DNA of 64,000 bases from Tetrastigma voinierianum (GCA_016808115.1 JAEQBH010001505.1:1-64000); one strand, 5' to 3'. Shown: positions 43,100 through 55,480, counted from the first letter of the stretch. Made by a program: numbers and translations. Notes: generated from the letters alone by a model not told the origin.

Positions 43100-45310
43100 G
43101 CCATCGGCAGTAAACAACAGCGACGATCACCATGACACCTTAGGGTTTTTCATTTTTATTTTTTAATAAAGTGTTGATTTTGTGAATGATGTCCTTAAAA
43201 TGTTTCATTCCATGAATTTTCTGACATATCCTCTGAAAGAACATGATATCGAGAAAAGCAAAATATACACTAATACCGTCAGGGTGCGAAGAAAACCTGA
43301 TCTGAGTCCTCTAGTAATTTCTCTAATGGGTTGAAATCTTTCATCAAGCATAGGCAAGGCGATGTGAGGCAATGAATGGATTGAGAGTGCAGGAGCAACC
43401 ACGATGTCCAAACCCATTTCCATTGGCGACATAGATTTATATGAGAACTTAAAGAAAAAAAAAAAAGCGTGAATTTTCCATTTCGGCCGATCAAATACTA
43501 AAACAAAAATAATTCTTAAAAGAAAACTGCACTTTCCGATCAAATTCACGTCATTTCCATGTCCATCAATCCCCGAAAACAAAAGGCAAACATGGCAATC
43601 TGGTAAAATTAGATTTATCTCATCATACTAGACTAATTTAAATATGAAATATTACCTCTTTGTTTGGTCATCCACTGGGGAGAAATGGTGGAGATGATGA
43701 CCAGTTGTTCCTATAACTCACGTAGCAGAAACAATTACTTACACATTTCCCACTTTTTATCTGATAAGATAATAGTTACATATCAGGCTAAAGATTTATG
43801 CAATTTCCTCCACATAACTGAAACCACTAGTTTTCTGGATCATCCCACATGAATAACTAAACTTGACTTACCTAAAGATAGTTTTAGGCAATTATGGATT
43901 TCAAGCCATTAGAACATAACACCAAGCATGAGTTTGATAGCATCTCAAATTTAAAACAACATCCAAGAAATGGATTATGACCGCTTTGAGAGGTTATTAG
44001 CGCAAACTCATCTTATACTTGAGCTTTTCTTGACCACGGGTTAGATAACCAGCCCATATCGGAAATGCTATTACTCTGAGCCAAACAAAATCAAGAAGGG
44101 AGATAAGCATAAAAGAACTTTGTATTTTGTATTTTGGTAACTCACGAAGGGAGCTATTTGACCTTAATGTGGACAATATTAAATTACTTTCGAATGGCTA
44201 ATATCATTGAATTAGAGCGGGGCAGCAAAGATTAAAATGTCAAGGTCTCGGATGATGCGCCGTCTCTGGGCCACGAGTTTGAAACTAACCATAATACAAA
44301 TGTAATACATTTAAGCTTGGTGGATATCTATTTTCTACATTGTTAGGTAGGTTTGCTCTAAGAAGTCCCTAAGTATCATATATATCAAAATTTCCCACAT
44401 CGTCTAAGGTTAAGCTTAATATTCTCATGGCATTTCTTTGATCCAAGGTTACTTCGTCTTTGGGCATTCCCATGTTTCTAGATCATGTAAACATAGGCTC
44501 TTGCCTTGTTTTTAGGTTTTCTTAATACTTTATTTTGTCTAAATAAAATAATGAATAAACAAAATTCAATCTTATTAGAGCATAGATCTGGCGTATTTGC
44601 TAGCTAAGGAGTTTCATAGTTTAAGTGATATTACACTTTAAAAACATAAACAAAGCATTATAATGGAAGAATATCCGCTGACGTTTACGCCATTATATGT
44701 TCTATGAGTGATACTAGAAACGAAGAATTATATGAAATTTATGGGAAAGATGTAAAACCATGTTAGTAATCTATTGAAATCAAAGCAAAGTCATCTCAAC
44801 ATAGCAACAACATCTATGAATCAATTGATAAAACAAGCAAAACACAAAGATTGAGCGTAGAAAAAACGAAAGAGTTAAGGCTTTGCCAAGATTTGAAGAA
44901 TAAAAAGACAAAGAAATATAAAAATTAGGGCTTGAAACTTTCAAAGATGTAGGAGGAAGAGAAAAATAAAATTTACCTCATCTGATGACTGAGAGGTGGA
45001 ACGAAAGTTTAGAGAGGCGAGTGATCTAGGACCAGACGAAACCACAGAATTTGCGAAATCCCGGAGAGATCTGGCTTGACGAGGGAGATGTGAAGTTTGG
45101 ATTAAATTCGACAAAACCCGGGGTTGGGACTTTGAGAGAGAAAAGGGAGAAGAGAGGGATCTGAGCTTGGAAAAGATAGTGTGGGAGAGAGAGACCGAGC
45201 TTTAGAGTGAGGGTGAGAGAGGCATGCTCGAGAGAGTGGGGGAGGGGGAAAGAAAATAAGATAGGGTTACGGGTTCTTGCTCATATAGGCCTTGGAATAA
45301 AAAATACTAT
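43100..45310 (-). other. Gene-like segment of unknown identity within the CACTA element (possible capture)
   Basis: On the - strand a CCTATATGAG box (about 45,290) is followed by about 300 bp of CT-rich leader ending in CATCAGATGAG/GTAAATTTT (a good splice donor near 44,980). Later come an exon-like piece ending ACCAAACAAAGAG/GTAATATTTC (near 43,650), then an open stretch around 43,435-43,290 (MSPMEMGLDIVVAPALSIHS followed by LPHIALPMLDERFQPIREIT) ending at a GTATTAGTG donor. I do not recognise the protein. It could be a captured host gene fragment or the transposon's own untranslated first exon and promoter. Confidence 0.35.
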
Positions 45311-45424
45311 ATTTTCTTAAAAATTACATAACCACTAATTTTTCAAAAACAATCTGGGTTTATAATTTTTTTTTGTTAAGGAAATATGATAGCAACTTAT
45401 TCAACTAGTTAATTTATTTTGTTT

Positions 45425-45545
45425 CGGGGCTGCGTGATCCCGGCAGGCGCGCCCATACCCTGCCCATTGGCCGATTGACGGGACCACGCCCGATGGCGGC
45501 TGCCCCTGGGACCCGCCCGACGCTACCTTGGACCCACGCTTGTTT
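45425..45545. other. GC-rich island in the CACTA 5' region
   Basis: A 120-bp block (GGCAGGCGCGCCCATACCC, GACGGGACCACGCCCGATGG and similar) is far more GC-rich than its surroundings and rich in CG. It lies about 1.8 kb from the 5' TIR. In En/Spm a GC-rich 5' region controls expression by methylation; that role here is only an analogy. Confidence 0.5.
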
Positions 45546-46322
45546 GTTTAATTCAGTTGTAAATTCGCTCTCATCTAAAATTCCCCTCGGTGCAACTGAA
45601 GTTTGTGTAATGTCACGATTAGAATAGTATTGGGTATTGTTTGGACCTTTAAAAGCGGGCCCAAATTAAAGCCCACGTTTATCCCTTTTTTGTTAACAGA
45701 TTTGCTACTTAATTAGGTGATTAGATTTAGTCTCTCGAATCATTTTATCGAGATAAACTTGGGGTTAAGTTAGGTTAAGCACATCTTATATCTAATAGAT
45801 AATGTGCTTATGCTTAGTTTAGATAAACATCTCACCTCCGGGATAAGATCATGTTGGTTTTTTGATTAATGACACATCTTTTGAATAAGTGTGTTCAAAG
45901 GCAAAGAGTTTTGAATTCGATTAAACTAATCGTCCACTTTTACGAAACCTCGCCCCGCGCTGGTTTGAGCTTCCAGTGGCAAAGTGTGGTTTAGAAAGCA
46001 GGAAGTAGCGAAAAAATAGCGAGCTAGATCGGATTTAGTAACATGGTGATGATAACAAATGAAGATACGTTAAAATTAATGGATCACCGCCGAAGCACAA
46101 AACATGTGTGCTGTAGCATGGTAGAATGGTCGAATCAAAAATTTATGTGCTGGCAGGTAACATCCTTGGCGTTTGTTCCATGTTCCTTAGGATCTGTGAA
46201 TTCCATTTCACGACGAATTATTTGCTGTTTTACGTAACAAATTAATATTTATAACATAACAATGTTCAATGTTTAATTTTTAATATAAGCAAAACAATCA
46301 GAATAAATCCCTTAAGTCAGAC

Positions 46323-46338
46323 ATATATATATATATAT

Positions 46339-46432
<94 letters not shown>
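46323..46432. repeat. AT microsatellite
   Basis: A run of (AT)n of about 17 bp, a CTTT break, then about 89 bp of uninterrupted (TA)n. The frame at 46,317-46,499 is its translation and not a gene. Confidence 0.98.
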
Positions 46433-46436
<4 letters not shown>

Positions 46437-46699
46437 TTTTTTAATATTTAAAAATCCATTTTTAAAAATAATTCTATGTAAATATTTCATTCTGAACATT
46501 AATAATTTTTAATAAAATTAAAACTTAAATTATTTTTAATTAAAATAGTAATGTTATCAAAATCAAAATTTTACTTATTATTAATAATTATAAAAACAAG
46601 TTATTAGTTAATTTTTACATTAGTAATAACATTTATAAAATATTGTTTCTAAAAATATCGAATTTTGTTTCCTATAAAATCTAAGCAATAAGCGAATTG

Positions 46700-47300
46700 A
46701 ATTAGTTTCTAAAATTAAGAGAAAAAATTAGAACGGGAAGTCAATTCCGTTTCTAAAATTAGAAAAAAAATTAGAAACTTGAATTCAATTATGTTTCAGT
46801 TTCTACTTTTTCTAATTTTAAAAAGCAATTCAATTCATTTCTAAAATGAAAAAAGTAAGCAATTCGTTTCTAAATTGAAAAAAAGTAGAAACGGAATTCA
46901 ATTCCGTTTCTATTTTCAAAAACGAAATTCAATTCCGTTTCTAATTTCAGAAACGGAATTCAATTCTGTTTCTATTTTTAGAAACCGAATTCAATTCCGT
47001 TTCTATTTTTACATCTAACAAATTAATTTTTATACTTTATTTTTTTAGAAACGAAATTTACAAATGATTTAAAGGCAACTCTATTTTGCAGCCAATGTTC
47101 CCGCGATAAATTTGCGACGGAAAATTCGACCGTTTCAATTTTCGCCTCTAATTAGTTTCTATCCATCTGCCCCATTTACTCCACCAACAATTAGCGACCA
47201 GATTTTGTTAATTTCAAATTTTTGTAATATTTGCTTTACGTTTTTACATTAGTTTATTCCGTTTCTAACTTTAGAAATGGAAATGGCCGTTTCTATTTTC
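46700..47300. repeat. Right subterminal repeats of the CACTA element
   Basis: Dense copies of AGAAACGGAATTCAATTCC-type palindromes and TTCCGTTTCTA, for example near 46,885-47,005. They mirror the left subterminal array. Confidence 0.88.
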
Positions 47301-47310
47301 CATTTTTATA

Positions 47311-47329
47311 TTCTTATTTTCTTGTAGTG
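47311..47329. repeat. Right TIR (5' end) of the CACTA element
   Basis: TTCTTATTTTCTTGTAGTG ends at 47,329 and is followed by TCA, the target duplication. Confidence 0.92.
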
Positions 47330-47332
47330 TCA

Positions 47333-48496
47333 CATCATATAAAACGCATTTTCTAAAAGGCGGTTGTGCAGTATAAGCTTCCAGGCTTATATCCGTAAAT
47401 TACCGAGTCGATAGAATTACTTTTTATCTCAAAGATAAAAAATCACAAAAAATTAAAAATAAAAGATGAAAATTTTAAATAAAAATAACAAGATTATTAT
47501 TTTTCTCAAAATTAGTAAATTATTAGAAAAAAGATCCATGATGAATCGTTGATTTGACTTGAATTATTTTTAATGATGTAAATATGGATTTATTTAAGCA
47601 GTTTCACTTCAAATCTTTGAAAAATTGTGTCTTCAAAAATAATTTCTACTTTAAAAAGATATGTACTATTTTTTAGTGGAAAAAATCATAAGAGATTTGA
47701 AAATATTTTCTCCATTTAAAAAATATATATTTTTAATATTCTTCTAACCAAATGTACTCTAAATGTTTTAGTGAAATATAGATTAATTATCATTTAAAAA
47801 AAACAAAACTCCAATATCAAAAATAGCGCTCATTCAAATGGAGTTTGAAACAAATTCATACTAGCAATTTTGCAGTTTGCTTTCCGAATCAACCAAGCAC
47901 CATTTAATGGATGCACCCAGTCAGCAACGTGGCGGAATAAGCTGCCATTGCGCACTCAAAAGCGAGGCAGATGGAAGCTAGAGAAGGCATTACATTCGCT
48001 AAATTTTACCCACCTAAACATTTTTTGCCAAATCTGAATCGCTTAGAAGGCAGCCTGCACCCAGCTAGTGAACTTAAACGATCTACTTCGTTCTCATTCG
48101 CTTCGACTGTCATTTTCAGGAGTTTATCACGGTCAGTGCACATCTCAAACCTTTTTCTTGTAGTTTTGCATCCTTCAAATCGGGCTACTCCCGGTTGCTA
48201 TCATCATCCACCATGAATTTTGCAGGCGCCCTTTGAATGAGGGTTTTACAACACAGGCTGTTGTTGAACAATTTTGAGCTCAAGTTGATGCTAAAGGAGG
48301 CTAGAAGTTCTCCAGCACCGTGTTTGCTGACTTATGTGATTCTGATTACTTTTGATTATAAACCAAATGATTTTATAATGAGGGTGTTAAAATTGCGAGA
48401 AATTATAAGGTAAATGGAGATTCTGTGGATGTTATACCTCATATGTAAGCTTTATAGCGTATTGGTAGAATAGATGTCTTCATAAGTTCATATTGA
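47333..48496. other. AT-rich flank with one unassigned ORF
   Basis: Mostly AT-rich DNA. A less AT-rich part at 47,900-48,330 includes a + strand 81-codon frame (47,971-48,216, MEAREGITFAKFYPP...) that is serine-rich and could look like an organelle-targeting leader. No family is recognised and no downstream exon is convincing, so I do not call a gene. Confidence 0.3.
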
Positions 48497-48513
48497 CCCT
48501 TGGTTTGATACCA

Positions 48514-49113
48514 TAAGAAGGGATATTTTCAGAAAAAAGATTAAAGTTTAGCTGCTTCATAAATGACAAGAAACAAATGAAGGTAGATAGTTATTGATTG
48601 AATGGTGAGGCGTGCAATAGCATTGTCTTGATGATTAGCCTCTCGAGTTTGTAGTATGGTACAATAGAATAGATGTTTTACCTCGGGTTGTCTTGTTACA
48701 ATAGGAGCCGTGCTTGTGAGTTTAACAACCAGATCTTGCCTTGTTCTTCTCTTGGTAAAATCTGATCTGGCTTCGAGCGATGATGTTCCTCTAATGTGCT
48801 TGGAATGGCTTGAAGCTTGTAGAGAGTGTTTTGGAGCACTTGAGAAAGAGAGTGCTTAGAAACATTTGAGCAAGAGAGAGATGAGGCTTGAGAGAGATAT
48901 CAAGATTAAGTGTGTGAAATGAAGGGGAGAGTGCCTTTATATAAGTGGAGTTATTGGATATCTCAACAACATGTGCCAAAAGCTTAAAAGAAAAAAATCA
49001 TATATCAATTTGACAGTTGTTAAATAAAATCAAATTAAATTAAGTTAAATGACTCGGCCAAAATGACTTGATCAAGTCAATTTGAAATATCACTCTCACT
49101 TAACTCTCCAACA
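48514..49113 (-). repeat. Copia LTR (- strand) with adjacent primer site
   Basis: On the - strand it starts TGTTGGAGAGTTAAG at 49,113, a common copia LTR start. It has a TATA box (ACTTATATAAAGG, near 48,940) and a CT-rich leader, and ends next to TGGTATCAAACCAAGG (48,497-48,513). That phrase is close to the initiator-Met tRNA site TGGTATCAGAGCCAAGG. The interior to the left is too decayed to read. The start of this LTR abuts the broken acyltransferase. Confidence 0.7.
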
Positions 49114-49118
49114 ACTTA

Positions 49119-49740
49119 GACCCATCCGAGCTCTCATCACCATCACAACCTCCACCCGTGAAGGCTCACGTTGAAAGCTGGGGTCATGAAATCTGGCCAT
49201 GAGGGATGATATTTTTGCCCCCTCAATCACCAACCACCTCAGTGCCCGAGATTCTCGGGGGAGGCACTGGCTTCAGCGAAGGTAGATCATTCTCATTTTC
49301 GGGAAAAAAAGAATTGAGGCCGAAAGTCGGAACAATTGATTTACGTAGGCCTTCTCTACTTGCGGTAGCCCAAGCTGACGAAACTAGCCGCTGAGAGATC
49401 CATCTACAAGGATATGGTGATGCGGACTCTAATGACTAGCCCTCCATAGTCAAACCTTGTTATCTCTCCGCCTGATAAAAGAACGGGTGGACGATCATCA
49501 TCTCCTTCTGCCAGGAGTTGGTTGATCCTTTGGTTGCCCTCCCTCCACTTTGGCCTCGAAATACTCAACCTCTTCGTCGTTATAATCAACCCAATGACTA
49601 TCTTTCACGTATCTTCCAGCCAGTGGGTAAAACCGAGTTAAGGTCTCCGACAGCGATGTTTCCAAGCGGTTGATACTCCTTTCAACGTCTTCAGTAGTCT
49701 TACCGCTGTGCTGTTGATGGGTCCATCCCCATTTTCTTTT
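49119..49740 (-). pseudogene. BAHD acyltransferase fragment, disrupted
   Basis: BAHD enzymes transfer acyl groups from CoA thioesters to plant metabolites. On the - strand: LETSLSETLTRFYPLAGRYV (49,672-49,610), VDYNDEEVEYFEAKVEGG, then after a frameshift near 49,540 NQLLAEGDDDRPPVLL and ITRFDYGGLVIRVRITISL, a stop, and then AASFVSAWATASREGLRKSI with VPTFGLNSFFPE (49,390-49,300). This is the expected N-terminal domain order. The HxxxD motif that should follow the GGL.I block is lost (no His, and a stop). The gene ends at 49,118 where a copia LTR starts. The C-terminal half with DFGWG is not found. The first exon end is also missing. Confidence 0.85.
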
Positions 49741-49799
49741 TTCTTTGTATGCAATAAAAAGACATGCACCATGAAACAGCAAGCAAGTACCTGTTTTAT

Positions 49800-50274
49800 A
49801 TCTTCTTTTTTATTTAGGCTCAGGTTTTGTGCAAGAATACCGAGATGCCTTCTCCCCTTGATGCTTTTCTACCTATAAATAAGCAAGTGAGATACTTAGA
49901 AGATCATCCAAGAAAAACAGAGATAGAAAAGAAGAGGAGAAAGATATCATAGAGAAAGTTGAGGATGTTCTCAATTTCTAAAATTTTTCCATAAGTGTGA
50001 AGTTATCTCTAATTTTTTAATTACGTCCAAGATTATAATATTTTGGAAGAAATTGTATTGTATACCACTTTGAGATAGTGAAGAATTGTTCGAAGTTTGT
50101 CATGGTTTTTCCTTTGCATGAAGGGTTTTTCATGTAAATCTGGTGTTCTTCATTTTTATATTTATTTTCTCGTATGGTTGTTGTTCAAATATATTGTACT
50201 ATTCACGTATACGGATACTATTCACATATATGATACTATTCACGAATATGATTACTATTCATCCGATATCAACA
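49800..50274 (+). repeat. Copia LTR, R/U5 part (+ strand)
   Basis: A CCTATAAATAAGC box at 49,871-49,883 is followed by a leader, an AGTGAAGAATTGTTCGAAG... stretch and TACTATTCATCCGATATCAACA ending at 50,274. A decayed primer site (AATGCTATCAAA, 50,279-50,290, compare TGGTATCAGA) follows. This is the typical end of a Tork-like copia LTR. The left end is unclear and lies close to the acyltransferase remnant. Confidence 0.6.
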
Positions 50275-50290
50275 AATTAATGCTATCAAA

Positions 50291-53200
50291 TAATAGTATT
50301 AAAGCAGTAGAAGTCGATCATTCATCATCACCAACAGTTGTCGGAAGAGTAGTAGTAAATAACAGACGGCCGCTTGAGTGTAAATGTGAGTAGCTAGTCA
50401 ATAGGGGGTAGTTTCAAGGTTCGGAGGTGGGATGGTGTGGGAGATGATGGTTTTACGAGCTTGGTGGATAGCATCTGGACTCCATTGTTGCAGTTTGCGG
50501 CTTATCTTCCCTCTTACTTACACAGAAAAAATGATTCAGTGAAAATTTTAAATGAGAACGATAAGATCCATCTACCCTTCCACTTGCCTTACAAAGATTA
50601 ATATCATGTTTGTTATTATTCTGAATCACATTCATCAGTAAACGACCTTCCATGCCTTTCAAAGACGAATACAATATTGTTTTTTACTACGCTAATCACT
50701 TGTATATTAAACTACCTTGTAGTTGCCTTAAAAAGACAAATATAATATTTATTGTGTAACTGGCAACATCATTATGTTAAACAACCCAATAACGCAATTC
50801 TGCATAGATAAAATCAAATTAATTGTAAATAATTGCTTTATATCTTGTCATTTTTGGTATGATAATTACTTAGATATCTTATCATTTTTTGGTATGATGT
50901 GCCAGTATATATCTTTCGAGGCACTACTTCTTTTGGATCTTGCTACTTATTAAGTATGTACAAGTCCTTCAAATCTGGCACTGCTTCATTGGATGTTGCG
51001 ATTTAGTGAGCCCACCAAATCCTTCTAATCACTCAAAAAGGTTAATGGTACTTAACATTAACAATGACAATTATTTAAGCGTCAATATAATTTGATACAA
51101 CATACAAGAAGAAATTTTAAGCATCAAGGTTGGCTAGGGAATATCGCTATCAAAAACTTACTTGGCACGACTGGGACATGGGCCAATAATGGTTAGGTCA
51201 TTTCATTTGGACCAATTTTTGGTAGTCAGACCCAATCTTATATGGGTCATAGGTCAAAATGAGTCATAATATTTTATTTAAAATACTTATAATTTTTTTT
51301 CGTTGTTAGAAGATTATAAAATAATAAACTTTAATTATTTTAAATATTATTTTAGTATTAATTTTTATTAAAATAATTGAAATTATACTATGTTAATTTA
51401 TTTTTCTTCAAACATTTTTTTTTGAATGGATTTAAACAATATTTTTATATTTTCATTGTAAATAACATATGTTAACTACTTTACAAAGTATTATTTATGA
51501 AATATGTATGATACTACAATATATATGAAAATTCAATGCATCCTTTGAAAGAAGGGTTTCTTTGCGAGTTCACCTACAATATAATGATTTGACTAAGGTG
51601 GCGTTTGTTTTTTGTTAATCTTTGAATCTAAATAACTTTGACATTAATTTGTTGTTTTTTAAATTTTCCACGACTTATTTCTTGAAATTTTTTTAAAAAA
51701 GTTATGTGAATAGAAAAAGTGAAAATATTTGGCTTTTACAGGGTTTGGGGCAGGCAGATTATCCGTCTGTCAGTTTATTTTTCGATTAAAACTTATCTCA
51801 ATTTAAAAATTTAAACGAAGGCGGGCGGAGATGGAAAATTCCCAAACCTGTCCCGTTTACATTTTATTTTATTTTATTTTTAGAATTTTAATTTTTATAT
51901 TTGCTTTTATTTTATTATATTAAAATTTATATTTTTCATAAAAATAAAAATATTGTAATTTTTATAAATTATTTATTAAAAAACATTATAATAATAATAA
52001 TTATTATATTAAATATAAAATAAATAATAAAAAATTATTTTTAAAATATAATCGGTAGACTTATTATTATTATTTTGAATTACATAGTTCATATTTGCTT
52101 CATTAGATGGTTTCCTATCCAGAGATCAATTTATTCATTCGGTTACTTTATTTTAAATATGAACTTAGCTCAAGTCATTTCTGACTTTCGAATTTTAAGT
52201 AAAAATCTTGTTCTTAGATTATGACAACTTATCGGCCCGGGAAAATCGGAAAAATTTAAGCGTATCAAAATTGACGAAACACCCAAGTTACCTAGTTTGA
52301 GATGAATTTAATGGCGTAGTCCGGTTTGTCATCCGAGATCTAGAGAATTTTCTAGGCTTCCCTGAACCCTTATGGCAATTTATTATTTTTATTAACATTT
52401 TGTCATTTTTGAAAATTTCTAATTTTCTTGGGTTTTACAGAGAGTAACAATACCTGAACTCATCTCGGATTTGATAAAATAAACCCAAAACCCATTAAAC
52501 GATTAAATAAAATTAAACCTCTTACATTAAAAACATTGAGGAATGAACAAAAATAAATACATCCGATTTATATCCTGCTCATTATCATTAAAAACAAACA
52601 ACTTAATACTTAATGTTATTAAGTACTATTCAGCATTAAGCTCAAAAAAAGTTATATTCAACATTAAGTAAAAAAAACAAACACCACCTAACTCCCTTGT
52701 CTCGGGTGTCATTTCCCTATAGAGGAACTCAACCGTAATTGCATCGTCAGTCTGTCTGGCGTGGGACACGACAGCAGTCACGTGCCTATCCTGATATGAA
52801 CGAAAGGTTTCATGTTTGATTGCTTGATGCCTCTTGGCTAAGTAAAAATTAATCCAGTTTTGTCATTCATGGCCGATCTCTTAATATGGTCCATGTTTAA
52901 GAGAGAAACCTAGAAATAAACTAGAAGACTATTGGTAGGGTTAGTCCAAGGAGATAAACTAAAGGAAAAAAATTTGTTTAGAAAAAAATTAGAAGAAAAG
53001 AAAAAGCAAAAGGCTTTTTATTACCTAACAAAGCTGGCACCATCACGTAATGGTGCCACATGTGATTCAAAATCACAAAACGTGTGGGGTTCAAATGCAA
53101 ATATATAGTTTTTAACTTTAATTTACCTAACGGTAGCAAGGGATCAGTAGGTAAAAAGTGGTTTAAGTGCGTCTCTATAAATGGGTCTTCTACATTTTGG

Positions 53201-54559
53201 TAATTGTTGGATTTGTCATGTTTCAAGTTTATTAAATATCTAGGATTGGTTTCACCCAGTAAGCACATGATGGATATGGCGAGGTGCTCGTCTCTGATAG
53301 ATATATAATGAATAATAAGTTCTATGATTAGTAGAGTAATTATACCTTAATGCATTAGGTAGGCTTTCATCCTTGTTCTTTGCGATTAGGACAAAGAGAC
53401 GTCGATCGAGTATCTTTGGAGAAGGGATCACTTCTCAACAACGATCAATATCGCAGTTGGACTTGACAAGTATCAAAGAAATGTAGGCTCCACAGCCAAC
53501 AATGAAAAACTCCTTCAGATATGCCCTCGGGTTCATTTAGCGAGTTGAGTAATACCTCAACCTAGAGAGCTCATGTGACTGCCTCATTCTAAGTATCTTG
53601 TATTTAGTCCTCATTCTCCTCCTTAAGAATACAGTGCACACCCCTTGGATTCCATCATGGGTGAGACAGAGTTGAACCAACCTGAGATTAAAGGCGACTA
53701 CTCACTCATGAGTGGTGGAGATCTTGACATGAGTAGGAAAAAAAAAACATAAGAAAAATAGTGCAAAGAGAAGAGAGGAAAATAGAGGAAAACATCTGAA
53801 TAAAGAGAACTAATTTTCTTGAAAAACCGCTCTCTAACCAATTGCCTGTTTTTTATCAATCATCGTGTGTGTGTATAGGATGTTTTACACGTTTAGGGGG
53901 AACCCAATTAGGTAGAAAGTATTCTTCTTGATGCTTGATTAGAATATTACAATTAGAGATGTGGCTGGGATCGAAAAGAAAGAAAATAAAGTAGAAATCG
54001 AATCCGTGGGTTTAAAAGCTTACTAGGCCATGAGAGCTAAGGGATGAGAATTTCACTCTCTGCGTGAGAAATTTGAGTCTTTAAATACATTTAGCTCCTT
54101 CATCTTCTTCGTTTGAAATTTCGCTCCAACGGATGGTGGTTCGAAATCATTAAATACATGTTTGCTCCTATAGATGGTGGGTTTGAGCCTAAAATCACAA
54201 CTCAACCTTTGATTGTGTAGGTGTGAAATCTCACACCCACTCTGTTTTGGGTTCGATATTCGGCAATGTTGTTAAAGGCCTTCATCTCTGGTAATCATGC
54301 TTCAAGGCTGTCTTGATCAAATCTAGTCTTTGGCTAAACTTGAACTTAAGGTCCCAAAGTGTTCTCATTGCTAATCTTCATGCAATCAAAAGCCGTAAGG
54401 TACCTAAAAGGCTTTGAAAACACACCTGCGCCAGGAAAACATTAATTTTGGGTTGGACTTGCTGCTGCATTGGTAATTGTGGATAATTAACATCAAAGTG
54501 TTTGCGAAAAAAGGTTTTAAATAGGAAAAAATGTGCTTTTGAGCCATTATCACGTATCT
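50291..54559. other. AT-rich intergenic and decayed repeat DNA
   Basis: No convincing gene. The strongest AT stretches (51,260-51,480 and 51,850-52,080) are low-complexity. Somewhat more complex parts at 50,400-50,680, 52,690-53,270 and 53,380-54,420 hold only short frames without known domains. The - strand frame 52,978-53,268 (96 codons) was examined and not recognised. Part may be the decayed interior of a copia element between the LTR at 49.8 kb and the pol tail at 54.6 kb. Confidence 0.4.
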
Positions 54560-54900
54560 GCTGAACTCATTTGGGTTTAGTCACATGCCACGGCTGTGTA
54601 CTTTACTTTGCTCCAGCACTGTAGTGTGACAATATGGAGTGCCATACACACACACACTTAGCTCGAATCCAGTCTTTACAAGCTCGGGCCAAGCACATAG
54701 GTGGATATTCACTTCATTAGAGAAAGGGTGTTGCGCAATGAACTTCATATATCTTACATTTCCATCCCAATATCAAGTGGTAGATATTCTTACCAAAGCA
54801 TCTCATCCACCTTTCTCCTTACTTCAGACCAAGCTCTCAATCTACCATCGACTATGAGCTTTGCAGGGATAATAGCCAAACAGGCACACATTCTCAACTG
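54560..54900 (+). pseudogene. Copia RNase H C-terminus
   Basis: + strand frames read LSSNPVFTS, IHFIRERVLRNELHISYIS and, in another frame, YQVVDILTKASHPPFS with LLQTKLSI. These are the final RNase H and tail blocks of copia pol (TKHIDIDYHFIRE...ADILTKAL type). At least one frameshift is present. No LTR is clear beyond it. Confidence 0.8.
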
Positions 54901-55416
54901 AAATAACAAATCTGTTTTAATTTCTCATTATAAATTCATGGCTGTTATAACAGCCAACAACTTTCCCTCTTCTTGGCACTACTCTTTAAATGCTCTGTAT
55001 TGTTTTAATTCTCTTGAATGTGAAGACTCTTACCGACGTTTTTCTTTCTCTTGCATTTCACCACTCATCGATATTTTTCCCACAAGTTAAATTTGAAATC
55101 CTCGAAAGTACTAAATTATTAATCTTGTACTTCCAACAAGTTTGATGAGGACCAAATATCATATAACACGTTGATATTCAAATCAGAACATGTTTTTTCA
55201 TCTTGTTCAAATTACAATTCAGTTGATAAGAAGATGTCAAAAATATATATATATCAAGGGGATGAATGAAAATATTCACTTGTAAATAATATTTCCCTAA
55301 AAGGTTATATTCATATAGTAATTAATTTTAGTAAAAAACAAAGCCCCATTTCCTTTTGTTTCAAAAAAATTATTTTGCTTACAATTTAGGATTTCACGGA
55401 ATTTGTATGAAATAAA

Positions 55417-55417
<1 letters not shown>

Positions 55418-55480
<63 letters not shown>
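55418..55480. repeat. AT microsatellite
   Basis: An uninterrupted (TA)n run of about 62 bp. Confidence 0.98.

Larger units (their letters stand above)
34285..47329 (-). mobile_element. CACTA (En/Spm) DNA transposon, about 13 kb
   Basis: Termini: + strand CACTATAAGCAAATAG at 34,285, and TATTTTCTTGTAGTG ending at 47,329 (reverse complement CACTACAAGAAAATA). TCA flanks both ends (34,282-34,284 and 47,330-47,332), the expected 3-bp duplication. Both ends carry subterminal repeats of AGAAACGGAA and TTCCGTTTCT. TNP2 and a second transposase-type gene are on the - strand, so the 5' end is at 47,329. Decayed reading frames and the left TIR, which differs by 2 of 13 bases, suggest it is inactive. Confidence 0.92.

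Noticed and set aside
46317..46499. Frame encoding repeated Tyr-Ile
   Set aside because: Pure translation of an AT microsatellite. The same applies to the frame at 55,297-55,485.
52978..53268. 96-codon - strand frame as a host gene
   Set aside because: No motif, signal or splice context is recognised, and it ends in an A-rich run. Too weak to call.
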